Source of the DNA: Nonomuraea glycinis
GTDB taxonomy: Bacteria; Actinomycetota; Actinomycetes; Streptosporangiales; Streptosporangiaceae
Assembly (NCBI RefSeq): GCF_014646515.1
Contig: NZ_BMNK01000014.1
Coordinates: forward strand, 1 to 64,000
Direction of reading: 5' to 3'
DNA length: 64,000 nt
Position 1 is the stretch's first letter; the number at the start of each line of letters is the position of its first letter. Below, in pieces: positions 25,180-33,222 of this stretch. Below the pieces are notes generated by a model. The model was given only the letters and a program-made list of their open reading frames with translations. It was not told where the DNA came from and searched no databases. The translations under genes and the position numbers were made by a program.

Positions 25180-25950
25180 TCAGCGCGCCCGGAATGCTCC
25201 TGGGGTGAGCCCGGTCGTCCGCCGGAAGGCCGCGCCGAACGCGCTCGCCGATCGGTAGCCGACCTCCTCGGCCACGGCGTCGACCTCCCACCCCCGGGTG
25301 AGCAGCGCCACCGCGTGCTGGGCGCGGACCGCCGCGACCCAGCGCGCGAAGCTGGTGCCGGTCTCGGCGTTGAAGGCCCGCGTGATCGTACGGGTGCTCA
25401 CGCCCAGGTGGGACGCCCAGTCCGCCAGCCCCCGCTGATCACCCGGATCGTCCCGGACCGCGTCGGCGATCGGGCGCAGCAGGTCGGAGGTGGGCATGTG
25501 CAGGAGCAGTTCGCGCGCGGACGGGGTGAGCACGTCGAGCACCATCGCCTCGGTCACCGCGCGCGAATAGGCGGACAGCTCGCCGCCGAGCCGCTCCAGC
25601 AGCAGCCGCAGCAGCGGGGTGATCTCGACGCCGACGGGCGTGGCGGAGATCGAGGTCGTGGTGCCGAAGCCGAAGAAGCCGGCCCGGCACCAGGTGCCGG
25701 CGATCGCCGAGCCGGAGTGCGGCGTGCCCGCGGGCATCCACAGCCCCAAGGTGGGAGTGACCGTCCAGACCCGCGCCCCGGCCACGGCCGTGGACGCGCC
25801 GCGCTCGTTCCAGAGCAGCTCGTGGAAGGGGTGGGAGTGCTCGTTCCACGTGGTGTCGCGGGCGATGATCTCGCTCCAGTTGAGGATCGCGTACGGCATC
25901 TCGACCGGCCCCGCCGCGAGGGCGGGCAGCGTGCGGGCCTCCCTGGTCAT
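25180..25950 (-). CDS. AraC-family regulator next to the first siderophore importer
   Basis: A 256-residue regulator using the ATG at 25948-25950; a longer frame to 26046 is less likely. The N-terminal cupin-like part has HSHPFHELLWNERG and WMPAGTPHSG, with metal-type His residues. The C-terminal AraC DNA-binding part has LADWASHLGVSTRTITRAF, then VAEEVGYRSASAFGAAFRR. It is transcribed in the same direction as the importer operon but lies upstream of the iron box, so it could activate it. No operator is visible. YqhC/NimR-like regulators have similar sequence. The link with iron is positional only. Confidence 0.83.
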   Translation of the reverse strand: MTREARTLPALAAGPVEMPYAILNWSEIIARDTTWNEHSHPFHELLWNERGASTAVAGARVWTVTPTLGLWMPAGTPHSGSAIAGTWCRAGFFGFGTTTSISATPVGVEITPLLRLLLERLGGELSAYSRAVTEAMVLDVLTPSARELLLHMPTSDLLRPIADAVRDDPGDQRGLADWASHLGVSTRTITRAFNAETGTSFARWVAAVRAQHAVALLTRGWEVDAVAEEVGYRSASAFGAAFRRTTGLTPGAFRAR

Positions 25951-26081
25951 GCGGCGGGACGACGGGTACGGCACGGCACGAGGAGCATGCCCAGACCCTA
26001 ATGCCGCGACGCCGGCCACCCGACGGTGCGGCGCTGGTCCGGCCATGTCCGATGGTGGGCAATGCCTATAGCTTGGGGGAC

Positions 26082-26714
26082 GTGAGTCATTCTGAGATCC
26101 GTACGGTGGGGACCGAGGCCGAGCTCCGCGAGATCGTGCGCGAGCCGTCGCAGGCCATCTGGGACAAGGACATCGCCCGGATCGACGAGCACGCGCGCAC
26201 GATCATCGCGCACTCGCCGCTCATGCTGCTGGCGACCGCCAACGAGGACGGGACCTGCGACCTCTCCCCCCGAGGGGACCCGGCCGGCTCGGTGCTGGTC
26301 CTCGACGACCACCGGCTGGTGTTCGCCGACCGGCCCGGCAACCACCGGCTCGACAGCTTCCGCAACGTGCTGCGCAACCCCCGCGTCGGCCTGCTGTTCA
26401 TCGTGCCGGGGATGAACGAGACGCTGCGGGTGAACGGCCGCGCGACCCTCGTGTCGGACGCGCCGTTCTTCGACGACCTCGTGATCCAGGGCAAGCGGCC
26501 CCGGCTGGCGGTCCTCATCGACGTCGAAGAGCTCTACATGCACTGCTCGAAGGCGTTCCTGCGCTCGTCGGTGTGGCGGCCCGAGACCTGGCCGGACCGC
26601 GCGAGCCTGCCGACGCTCGGCCGGATCGCCAAGGACCACCTGGGCATCAAGGAGGTCTCCGCCGAGACGATCGACGCGGACCTCGCCCGCGACGCCGAGC
26701 ACAACCGCTACTGA
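26082..26714 (+). CDS. FMN-dependent PPOX-type flavoprotein (MSMEG_1061-like)
   Basis: A 210-residue split-barrel flavoprotein of the pyridoxamine-5'-phosphate-oxidase fold. Visible are LMLLATANEDGTCDLSPRGD, then VFADRPGNHRLDSFRNVLRN and GLLFIVPGMNETLRVNGRA. Near the C-terminus MHCSKAFLRSSVW lies in the usual position of the family, where Cys/His often help bind the cofactor. The GTG at 26082 follows TTGGGGGA and is preferred over an ATG 10 codons earlier. It is divergent from the AraC gene. Role unknown; a cofactor reductase is likely. Confidence 0.85.
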   Translation: MSHSEIRTVGTEAELREIVREPSQAIWDKDIARIDEHARTIIAHSPLMLLATANEDGTCDLSPRGDPAGSVLVLDDHRLVFADRPGNHRLDSFRNVLRNPRVGLLFIVPGMNETLRVNGRATLVSDAPFFDDLVIQGKRPRLAVLIDVEELYMHCSKAFLRSSVWRPETWPDRASLPTLGRIAKDHLGIKEVSAETIDADLARDAEHNRY

Positions 26715-26717
26715 CGA

Positions 26718-26733
26718 CCCGGCCGAAGCCGGG
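26718..26733. terminator. Bidirectional hairpin between convergent genes
   Basis: CCCGGC and GCCGGG (6-bp stem, CGAA tetraloop) fill the 20-bp gap between the PPOX and GntR stops. Compact and GC-only, but placed exactly between the two ends. Confidence 0.6.
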
Positions 26734-26734
26734 C

Positions 26735-27502
26735 TCAGCTCGGCTCGGTGGTCTGCTCCCACATCGACTTGATCTCGGCGAACCCCTGCTCCATGATCCC
26801 CACCATGGCCTTGCGGGCCCGCTCGCCGTCGCGCCGCTGGATCGCCTGGGCCACGTCGGTGTGCAGCTGTAATGCCTGCTCGTCCGGGTAGTGCGGCATC
26901 AGGTGGTAGTGGTGCCGGCCGGCCAGCACCTCGGCGACGATCACGTGCAGCTTGGCGAACATCTCGTTGCCGGAGGCGGCCAGCATCCGCCGGTGGAACT
27001 CGATGTCCAGGGTGAGGAAGCGCGCCTCGTCGCCGACCTTCCCGGCGGCCCACATCTTGGCCGCTATCCCGACCAGCTCGCTCGCCTCGTCGTCGCTGAT
27101 CCGCTCGGCGGCCAGCCAGGCGGCGTGTGGCTCGATCGCGGTCCGCAGCTCGGTGATCGAGCGCATCTGCGCCATCCGCCCCTCCGAGGCGAGCCGCCAG
27201 CGGATCACCTGCGGATCGAAGACGCTCCACACCTCGGCGGGCTGGATCATGATCCCGACCCGGCGCCGGGTCTCCAGCAGCCCCATGGAGGCGAGCACCC
27301 GCAGCACCTCGCGGATCACCGAGCGGGAGACCTGATAGCGGTCGACCAGGTCGTCGATGCTCAGGACGGCGGCAGCGGCCATCTCGCCGCTGCAGATGGC
27401 GGTGCCGAGGTGGTCGAGAACCCGCGCGTGCAGCCCAGTCTCGACAGGGGCGTGCTGGGAGGGCGCGGCCCCTGGGGAGGACTGACTCACGGTAAAGAGC
27501 AT
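26735..27502 (-). CDS. GntR-family regulator (FadR/FCD subfamily)
   Basis: A 255-residue regulator. Winged helix: DDLVDRYQVSRSVIREVLRV, then LASMGLLETRRRVG. The FCD effector domain (about residues 95-245) contains the metal-binding Asp/His set in LDIEFHRRMLAASGN and LHTDVAQAIQRRDGE. The ATG at 27500-27502 is chosen because an AGAGG lies about 10 nt upstream. It is divergent from a sugar ABC importer and a mannonate-dehydratase-like gene. FCD regulators of this branch (UxuR/ExuR, DgoR) respond to hexuronates or aldonates, which suits the neighbours. Target site candidates are in the intergenic region. Confidence 0.88.
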   Translation of the reverse strand: MLFTVSQSSPGAAPSQHAPVETGLHARVLDHLGTAICSGEMAAAAVLSIDDLVDRYQVSRSVIREVLRVLASMGLLETRRRVGIMIQPAEVWSVFDPQVIRWRLASEGRMAQMRSITELRTAIEPHAAWLAAERISDDEASELVGIAAKMWAAGKVGDEARFLTLDIEFHRRMLAASGNEMFAKLHVIVAEVLAGRHHYHLMPHYPDEQALQLHTDVAQAIQRRDGERARKAMVGIMEQGFAEIKSMWEQTTEPS

Positions 27503-27520
27503 ATCAGTGTGACCTCTACC

Positions 27521-27550
27521 TTGAACAAGTCCGCTTTTTTGCTCTAGCAT
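27521..27550 (+). promoter_or_regulatory. Sigma-70-like promoter of the sugar-acid operon
   Basis: TTGAAC (27521-27526) and TAGCAT (27545-27550) are separated by 18 bp. It lies 77 bp before the binding-protein GTG in an unusually AT-rich stretch. Confidence 0.55.
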
Positions 27551-27573
27551 CCACACATTAAGCAGATGTTAAG

Positions 27574-27588
27574 AGAGCGTGGCGCTCT
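27574..27588. promoter_or_regulatory. Palindrome downstream of the promoter, possible GntR operator
   Basis: AGAGCG-TGG-CGCTCT, a perfect 6-bp inverted repeat located about 16-30 bp after the expected transcription start. Two TTAAG direct repeats lie just upstream. Confidence 0.4.
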
Positions 27589-27626
27589 TCCGGGGGGCGG
27601 CGGCCATGACATAGAGGAGAGATGAC

Positions 27627-28910
27627 GTGCGACGTCAATCGATAATCGGTGCGTCTCTGGCGGTGGCGGTCGCCATGAGTTTGTCCGCCTGTGGCGGTGA
27701 CAGCGGTGGCGAGTCCAATACGGTCCGGGTCACCCTGGCCAACCACGTGTGGACGGAGAACGTCAAGCAGGCCCTGCCCGCGTTCGAGAAGGAGACCGGG
27801 CTCAAGGTCGAGATCACCCAGCTCGGCGAGGACCAGCTCTCCGACCAGTACAACGTCAAGCTCAACGCCGGCTCGTCCGACATCGACGTGATGATGTACC
27901 GCCCCTTGCAGGAGGGGAAGCTCTTCGCCAAGAACAAGTATCTGACGGACCTGACCGACCAAGTGGCGGCCAACAAGGACTGGGACTTCAGCGACTTCCA
28001 GTCCGGCCCGGCGGAGGCCACCACGTACGAGGGCAAGCCCGTCGGCGTCCCCATCATCACCGAGCAGGAGGTCCTCTACTACCGCAAGGACCTGCTCGAG
28101 AAGGCCGGCCTGAGCGGCCCGCCGAAGACCCTCGACGAGCTGAAGGCCGCCGCCACCAAGATCAAGGAAGCCGAGCCGGGCGTCGCCGGCTTCGTCGCCC
28201 GCACCGGCAAGTCGGCCGCGGTCACCCAGTTCTCCAGCTTCCTCTACAGCTTCGGCGGCGACTTCGTCGACAGCGCCGGCAAGGCCACGGTCAACAGCGA
28301 CGCGGCCAAGCAGGCGTACGCCTACTACGGTGGGCTGATCAAGGACACCGGCCCGGCGAACGTCAGCACCGACATGGGCTGGCCCGAGGCGATGGCCATC
28401 TTCACCCAGGGCCAGGCCGCCTTCTACACCGAGGCCAACTCGCTCTACAAGAACGCCACCGACCCCGCCAAGTCCAAGGTCTCCGACCAGGTCGGCTTCG
28501 CGCCGTTCCCGGCGGGCCCCGCCGGGTCGAAGCCGTACAGCATCCCGTCGTGGGCGCTGGGGATCAACGACAACTCGGAGAACAAGGCCAACGCCTGGAA
28601 GTTCATCGAGTGGGCCACCGGCAAGGACCAGACGCTCGTCCAGCAGAAGTCCGGTGTGCCGGGCGCCCGCAGCTCCGTCTGGGCCAACCCGGAGGGCACC
28701 TCGACCTTCCCGAAGGACATGGTGGCGGCCATCGAGGCCAGCACCCAGGGCGGCGTGGGGCATGACCGGCCGGTCGTGGTGAAGGTTCCCGAGTCCCGCG
28801 AGATCGTCGGCCAGCCGATCGTGGACGCGATCACCGGCAAGGACGCCGCGGCCTCCGCCGACACGGCCAACACCGCTTTCCAGAAGTTCCTGGACGACGA
28901 GGCCAAGTAG
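27627..28910 (+). CDS. Sugar ABC transporter substrate-binding lipoprotein
   Basis: A 427-residue extracellular binding protein. The signal ends in lipobox LSAC (Cys about 22) followed by GGDSGGES. The fold is SBP_bac_1/8 type, with PAFEKETGLKVEITQLGEDQ near the N-terminus and VGVPIITEQEVLYYRKDLLE in the middle. A C-terminal segment resembles YSIPSWALGINDNSENKANA. GTG at 27627 has AGGAGAG upstream. First gene of an operon with two permeases and ManD, so the ligand is probably a hexuronate, aldonate or related oligosaccharide. No cognate ATPase is present; actinomycetes commonly share MsiK. Confidence 0.9.
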   Translation: MRRQSIIGASLAVAVAMSLSACGGDSGGESNTVRVTLANHVWTENVKQALPAFEKETGLKVEITQLGEDQLSDQYNVKLNAGSSDIDVMMYRPLQEGKLFAKNKYLTDLTDQVAANKDWDFSDFQSGPAEATTYEGKPVGVPIITEQEVLYYRKDLLEKAGLSGPPKTLDELKAAATKIKEAEPGVAGFVARTGKSAAVTQFSSFLYSFGGDFVDSAGKATVNSDAAKQAYAYYGGLIKDTGPANVSTDMGWPEAMAIFTQGQAAFYTEANSLYKNATDPAKSKVSDQVGFAPFPAGPAGSKPYSIPSWALGINDNSENKANAWKFIEWATGKDQTLVQQKSGVPGARSSVWANPEGTSTFPKDMVAAIEASTQGGVGHDRPVVVKVPESREIVGQPIVDAITGKDAAASADTANTAFQKFLDDEAK

Positions 28911-28986
28911 GCGGCGCACGCGGGTGGCGCGGCGGGAGCCCACCACCCGCGTACCTCCGCAGGCTCGCCCACCCCTGGAGAACGTC

Positions 28987-29925
28987 ATGGCAACGATCAC
29001 CCCCACCAAGGCGCCGCGCGACGCCTCCCTTGCGACACCCGGCTGGGTGCGCTGGGCCAATGACCACCGCAAATGGCTGCTCGCCGCGCCGGCGATGATT
29101 TTCGTTGCCGCGCTCATCGTGATCCCCCTTGTCTGGACCGGCTACCTGAGCCTGACCGACACCGAAGGATCCGTCCGCGCGGACAGCGAGTTCGTGGGCA
29201 TCCAGAACTACCTCGACGTCCTGTCGGACTTCGACCGGTTCTGGCCCGCCGTCGGGCGGACCGCCGCGTTCACCATCGTCGCGCTGCTGTTCGAAGTGGT
29301 CCTCGGGATGGCGATCGCGCTGCTGCTCTGGCGGCCGTTCAAAGGGCAGAAGTGGGTCCGGGTCGCCATCCTGATGCCGCTCGTCGCCACCCCGGTCGCG
29401 GTCGGCATGATGTGGCGGCTCATCTTCGACCCGAACATCGGCCTGGCCAACCAGGCTCTCGGCTGGGTCGGCATCGCGCCGCAGCCGTGGCTGTCCGGTC
29501 AGTACACCGCCCTGCCGACCACGATCTTCATCGACGTGTGGCAGTGGACGCCGATGGTGGTGCTGATCCTGCTCGCCGGGCTCACCTCGCTGTCGGACGA
29601 GCCACAGGAGGCGGCGCGGATCGACGGCGCCAGCACCTGGCAGCGCTTCCGGCACGTCACCCTGCCGCTGCTGATGCCCACGGTGATCGTGGCCGTCCTG
29701 CTGCGCGGCATCGACGCCCTGAAGACCTTCGACATCCTGTACGCCACCAAGGGGCGCGGCGGCGGCTCGTTCCACGAGGTGGAGACCCTCAACGTCTACG
29801 CCTACGGCCTCAGCTTCGACTACAACGAGTACGGCGTCTCCTCCACCGTCCTCATCCTCTTCTTCCTGATCATCATCGGGTCGATGTGGGCCCTGACCGC
29901 CCGGCGCAAGGAGGCAAAGCGATGA
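28987..29925 (+). CDS. Sugar ABC transporter permease (MalF/UgpA type)
   Basis: A 312-residue permease with six helices. The first helix follows WLLAAPAMIF, and the conserved EAA loop is EEPQEAARIDGAS-like: here EPQEAARIDGASTWQRFRH, which contacts the ATPase. The ATG at 28987 follows CTGGAGAAC. It forms a pair with the next gene. Confidence 0.92.
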   Translation: MATITPTKAPRDASLATPGWVRWANDHRKWLLAAPAMIFVAALIVIPLVWTGYLSLTDTEGSVRADSEFVGIQNYLDVLSDFDRFWPAVGRTAAFTIVALLFEVVLGMAIALLLWRPFKGQKWVRVAILMPLVATPVAVGMMWRLIFDPNIGLANQALGWVGIAPQPWLSGQYTALPTTIFIDVWQWTPMVVLILLAGLTSLSDEPQEAARIDGASTWQRFRHVTLPLLMPTVIVAVLLRGIDALKTFDILYATKGRGGGSFHEVETLNVYAYGLSFDYNEYGVSSTVLILFFLIIIGSMWALTARRKEAKR

Positions 29926-30737
29926 AGCCCCGTCGCGCGTACCAGGTGTTCCGGGTCGCGGCGCTCACCTTCGTGGTGCTCTCGCTGCTCGCGCCCCTGA
30001 TCTGGATGATCAGCGCGTCGTTCAAGACCAACGTCGACATCTACGACACGAGCAAGGCGCTGGTCTTCTCGCCCACCGCGGACAACTACTTCAAGGTGCT
30101 CCAGCAGGCGAACTACGTCCAGTTCATCGTCAACAGCCTGTGGGTGGCGTTCGCCGCCACCGTGGCGTCGCTGATCCTCGGCGTGCCGGCGGCTTACTCG
30201 ATGAGCCGGTTCAACATGAAGAAGTCCGCGCTGGTGGTGCTGATGGCCCGGGTCATTCCCGGCGTCTCGCTGCTGGTGCCGTGGTATTACGTCTTCGCCA
30301 ACCTGAAGATGGTCGGCGGCTCCGGGGTGCTGATCCTCAGCCACATGTTCGTCTCGCTGCCGCTGGTGGTCTACATCATGATGGGCTACTTCGACAGCGT
30401 GCCGGCCGAGCTGGAGGAGGCGGCGCTGGTCGACGGGATGACCCACCTCGGCGCGTTCCGCCGCATCATGCTGCCGCTGTCCGTGCCGGGCATCGCCACC
30501 GCGGGCATCCTGTCGGTCATCTTCTCCTGGAACAACTTCATGTTCGCCCTGGTGCTCTCCGACGCCGACACCAAGACCCTGCCCGTGGCGATCTTCGACT
30601 TCGTCGGCTACGCCAGCATCGACTGGGGCGGCCTGATGGCGGCGGCCACCGTGGTCACCGTACCGATCATGCTGATCGCCCTGTTCGTGCAGAAGTACGT
30701 GGTCTCCGGTCTCACCGCCGGCGCGACCAAGGGCTGA
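29922..30737 (+). CDS. Sugar ABC transporter permease (MalG/UgpE type)
   Basis: A 271-residue permease with six helices. The EAA loop is AELEEAALVDGMTHLGAFRR, and the helix after it has LPLSVPGIATAGILSVIFSW. It overlaps the previous stop by ATGA. Confidence 0.92.
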   Translation: MKPRRAYQVFRVAALTFVVLSLLAPLIWMISASFKTNVDIYDTSKALVFSPTADNYFKVLQQANYVQFIVNSLWVAFAATVASLILGVPAAYSMSRFNMKKSALVVLMARVIPGVSLLVPWYYVFANLKMVGGSGVLILSHMFVSLPLVVYIMMGYFDSVPAELEEAALVDGMTHLGAFRRIMLPLSVPGIATAGILSVIFSWNNFMFALVLSDADTKTLPVAIFDFVGYASIDWGGLMAAATVVTVPIMLIALFVQKYVVSGLTAGATKG

Positions 30738-30759
30738 GAACCGTAAGAAAGGCACCTGC

Positions 30760-31989
30760 GTGCAGATCATCGCGGCGGACGTCATCGTCACCAGCCCCGA
30801 CCGTAACTTCGTCACCCTCAAGATCACGACGGAGGAGGGGATCACCGGGCTGGGGGACGCCACCCTCAACGGGCGGGAGCTGTCGGTCGCGTCCTACCTG
30901 GCCGACCACGTGGTCCCCCTGCTGATCGGGCGGGACGCGCACCGCATCGAGGACACCTGGCAGTTCCTCTACCGCTCGGCCTACTGGCGGCGCGGGCCCG
31001 TCACCATGGCCGCCATCGCGGCCGTGGACGTGGCGCTGTGGGACATCAAGGCCAAGGCCGCCGGACTGCCGCTCTACCAGCTGCTCGGCGGCGCCTCCCG
31101 CAACGGCATCATGGCGTACGGGCACGCCTCGGGCCGGGACCTGCCGGAGCTGTTCGACTCGATCCGCAAGCACCTGGCGCTGGGATACCGGTCGATCCGG
31201 GTGCAGACCTCCGTGCCGGGCATCAACGCCGTGTACGGCGTGGCCGCGCAGCCCGGCGTCGACGGCAAACGGTACGACTACGAGCCGGCTCAGCGCACCG
31301 CGCTGCCCGCCGAAGAGGACTGGGACACCCGCGCTTACCTGCGCCACCTGCCCGGCGTCTTCGAGGCGGTGCGGGGCGAGTTCGGGCCCGAGCTGCCGCT
31401 GCTGCACGACGGGCACCATCGGATGACCCCGATCCAGGCGGCCAAGCTGGGCAAGGCGCTGGAGCCGTACGACCTGTTCTGGCTGGAGGACTGCACGCCG
31501 GCGGAGAACCAGGAGGCGCTGCGCCTGGTCCGTCAGCACACCACCACGCCGCTGGCCATCGGCGAGGTCTTCAACACCGTGTGGGACTACCAGAGCCTGA
31601 TCCGCGAGCAGCTCATCGACTACGTCCGGTCCGCGGTCACCCACACCGGGGGGATCACGGCCATGCGGAAGCTGCTCGACTACGCCGCCCAGTATCAGAT
31701 CAAGTCCGGGATCCACGGGCCTACGGACATCTCGCCGGTCGGGATGGCCGCCGCACTGCACCTGGACCTGGCGATCCACAACTTCGGCATCCAGGAGTAC
31801 ATGCAGCACGGCCCGGCGACCGACGAGGTGTTCCGGCAGTCGTTCACCTTCGAGGACGGCTACCTGCACCCGGGTGAGCAGCCGGGGCTCGGGGTGGAGC
31901 TCGACGAGGAGGCGGCGGCGCGGTTCCCGTACCAGCCCGCGTACCTGCCGTTCAACCGCCTCAAGGACGGCACCGTCCACGACTGGTGA
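30760..31989 (+). CDS. manD: Mannonate dehydratase-like enolase-superfamily enzyme (ManD/RspA)
   Basis: A 409-residue enzyme predicted to dehydrate D-mannonate (or a related aldonate) to 2-keto-3-deoxygluconate. Metal ligands appear as Asp in LLHDGHHRMTP, Glu in FWLEDCTPAENQ and Glu in GEVFNT. The ManD hallmarks RVQTSVPG and YGVAA with the family Tyr, and SGIHGPTDISPVGMAAALH with the catalytic His, are present. Length matches the ManD group (about 400). The GTG at 30760 lies 22 bp after the permease. The next enzymes of the pathway, KDG kinase and aldolase, are not in the window. Distinguishing mannonate from gluconate specificity needs assay. Confidence 0.88.
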   Translation: MQIIAADVIVTSPDRNFVTLKITTEEGITGLGDATLNGRELSVASYLADHVVPLLIGRDAHRIEDTWQFLYRSAYWRRGPVTMAAIAAVDVALWDIKAKAAGLPLYQLLGGASRNGIMAYGHASGRDLPELFDSIRKHLALGYRSIRVQTSVPGINAVYGVAAQPGVDGKRYDYEPAQRTALPAEEDWDTRAYLRHLPGVFEAVRGEFGPELPLLHDGHHRMTPIQAAKLGKALEPYDLFWLEDCTPAENQEALRLVRQHTTTPLAIGEVFNTVWDYQSLIREQLIDYVRSAVTHTGGITAMRKLLDYAAQYQIKSGIHGPTDISPVGMAAALHLDLAIHNFGIQEYMQHGPATDEVFRQSFTFEDGYLHPGEQPGLGVELDEEAAARFPYQPAYLPFNRLKDGTVHDW

Positions 31990-31994
31990 GGCCG

Positions 31995-32031
31995 CCCGCG
32001 CGAGCGGCCGGTGAGGCGTCGCTCGTGCGGG
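31995..32031. terminator. Bidirectional hairpin after the mannonate operon
   Basis: CCCGCGCGAGCG (31995-32006) pairs with CGCTCGTGCGGG (32020-32031), 12 bp with one G-T pair and a 13-nt loop. It lies between the stops of convergent genes. Confidence 0.7.
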
Positions 32032-32037
32032 TGGGCG

Positions 32038-33117
32038 TTATGGCCGGGCGAGCACCCAGGCGACGTCCCGGAGCAGGGCGTGCCGCCAGCTTGCCCGATC
32101 ATGGTCGGCGGCCGACCGGGAGACCCGCACGGTCGCGCCGGCCCGCTCGGTCAGGGTCTCGACCAGCGCGCAGTGCGGCAGCATCCGCGTCTCGTGTTCG
32201 CCCACGTCGAAGGCGACCCGCAGCCCGGACAGGTCGGGGCGCTCGCGCAGGCGCGCGGCGATGACGCCGCCGACCGGGCCGCCCATGGGGTCCGCCCGGT
32301 GCGCGGCGTCGGGCGTCCACCAGAACGACCCCGACTGGCAGGCGATGCCGGAGACGAGATCCGGGAACTCCAGCGCCGCGTACATGGCGCTCAGCCCGCC
32401 GAGGCTCTGCCCGGCCACCACCAGCCGGTCCGGGTCGGCGGGCACGCCGCTCCCGGCCACCAGCGGCAGCAGCTCCTCCCGGATCGCCTCCCACAGCTCG
32501 GCCCGGCACCCGAACTCCGCCTCCCTGTCCTGGGCGGGCAGGAAGACGAGCGTGACGGGAGGCAGCTCGCCCTGTGCGACGGCCGAGTCGAACGCGGTCA
32601 TGGCCGGATGCAGGTAGAGCCAGTCGTCGCCGTCGAGCAGCAGGACGATCGGCCCGCCGCCGCCCGCCGGGTGCACCCGCACGGTACGCCGGCCGCCGAG
32701 CCGCCCGGCCCAGCGCAGGCGGGTGGCCGGGAGGGGCAGGACGTCGTCGGCGCCGACGTCGGGCCAGTGCGGCTGGGCGGGGCAGTCCGGGGTCGCGGCG
32801 ATCGACCGGTCACCGCCCGCGCCGGCCGGGTTGAGCGGGTCGGCGTACGCCGCGTCGTCCGTGCGGAACCGGTAGGTCACCCGCAGTCGCGCGGGCATGG
32901 CCACCTCGGCGTACCAGCAGTCCGTGTCCGCCCACCGGCGCAGCGGCACCGGCTCCGACCAGCTCTCGAAGTCGACGCTCGCCGGGGATCCGCGCCACAG
33001 GAACAGCGTCACCCAGCCGGAGCCCGCGGGCATCGACGCGGGCGCCCCCGCCGCCGCCCAGAACGCGTCGCTGCCGGGCTCGCCGGGCAGCCCGTACGCG
33101 GCGAAGGTCTTCTCCAT
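32038..33117 (-). CDS. cchJ: Siderophore esterase, Fes/CchJ-like alpha/beta hydrolase
   Basis: A 359-residue protein of the enterochelin-esterase family. The N-terminal domain (about 1-150) carries VTLFLWRGSP and the beta-rich region typical of Fes. The catalytic domain shows the nucleophile in VVAGQSLGGLSAMYAALEFP, with QSGSFWW after it, the Asp/Glu region DVGEHETRM, and the catalytic His in AADHDRASWRHAL. No signal peptide, so cytoplasmic. In coelichelin loci the CchJ esterase is thought to release the tetrapeptide from the NRPS, which lacks a thioesterase. Hydrolysis of a ferric siderophore is the alternative. An iron box precedes it and is shared with the divergent importer. Confidence 0.82.
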   Translation of the reverse strand: MEKTFAAYGLPGEPGSDAFWAAAGAPASMPAGSGWVTLFLWRGSPASVDFESWSEPVPLRRWADTDCWYAEVAMPARLRVTYRFRTDDAAYADPLNPAGAGGDRSIAATPDCPAQPHWPDVGADDVLPLPATRLRWAGRLGGRRTVRVHPAGGGGPIVLLLDGDDWLYLHPAMTAFDSAVAQGELPPVTLVFLPAQDREAEFGCRAELWEAIREELLPLVAGSGVPADPDRLVVAGQSLGGLSAMYAALEFPDLVSGIACQSGSFWWTPDAAHRADPMGGPVGGVIAARLRERPDLSGLRVAFDVGEHETRMLPHCALVETLTERAGATVRVSRSAADHDRASWRHALLRDVAWVLARP

Positions 33118-33143
33118 GTCCCCACTCCCTCGGCCAGGGGGAC

Positions 33144-33162
33144 TAAGGATAGCTTTGCCTAA
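33144..33162. promoter_or_regulatory. Iron box between esterase and second importer
   Basis: Read on the minus strand, TTAGGCAAAGCTATCCTTA matches 14 of 19 consensus positions. It lies 27 bp from the esterase start and 61 bp from the permease start and can serve both promoters. Confidence 0.7.
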
Positions 33163-33222
33163 GTGCGAGCGACCGCCCGCGCCCTGCCACGCGGGTGAAG
33201 CAGAGAGATAACGTACGACGAC

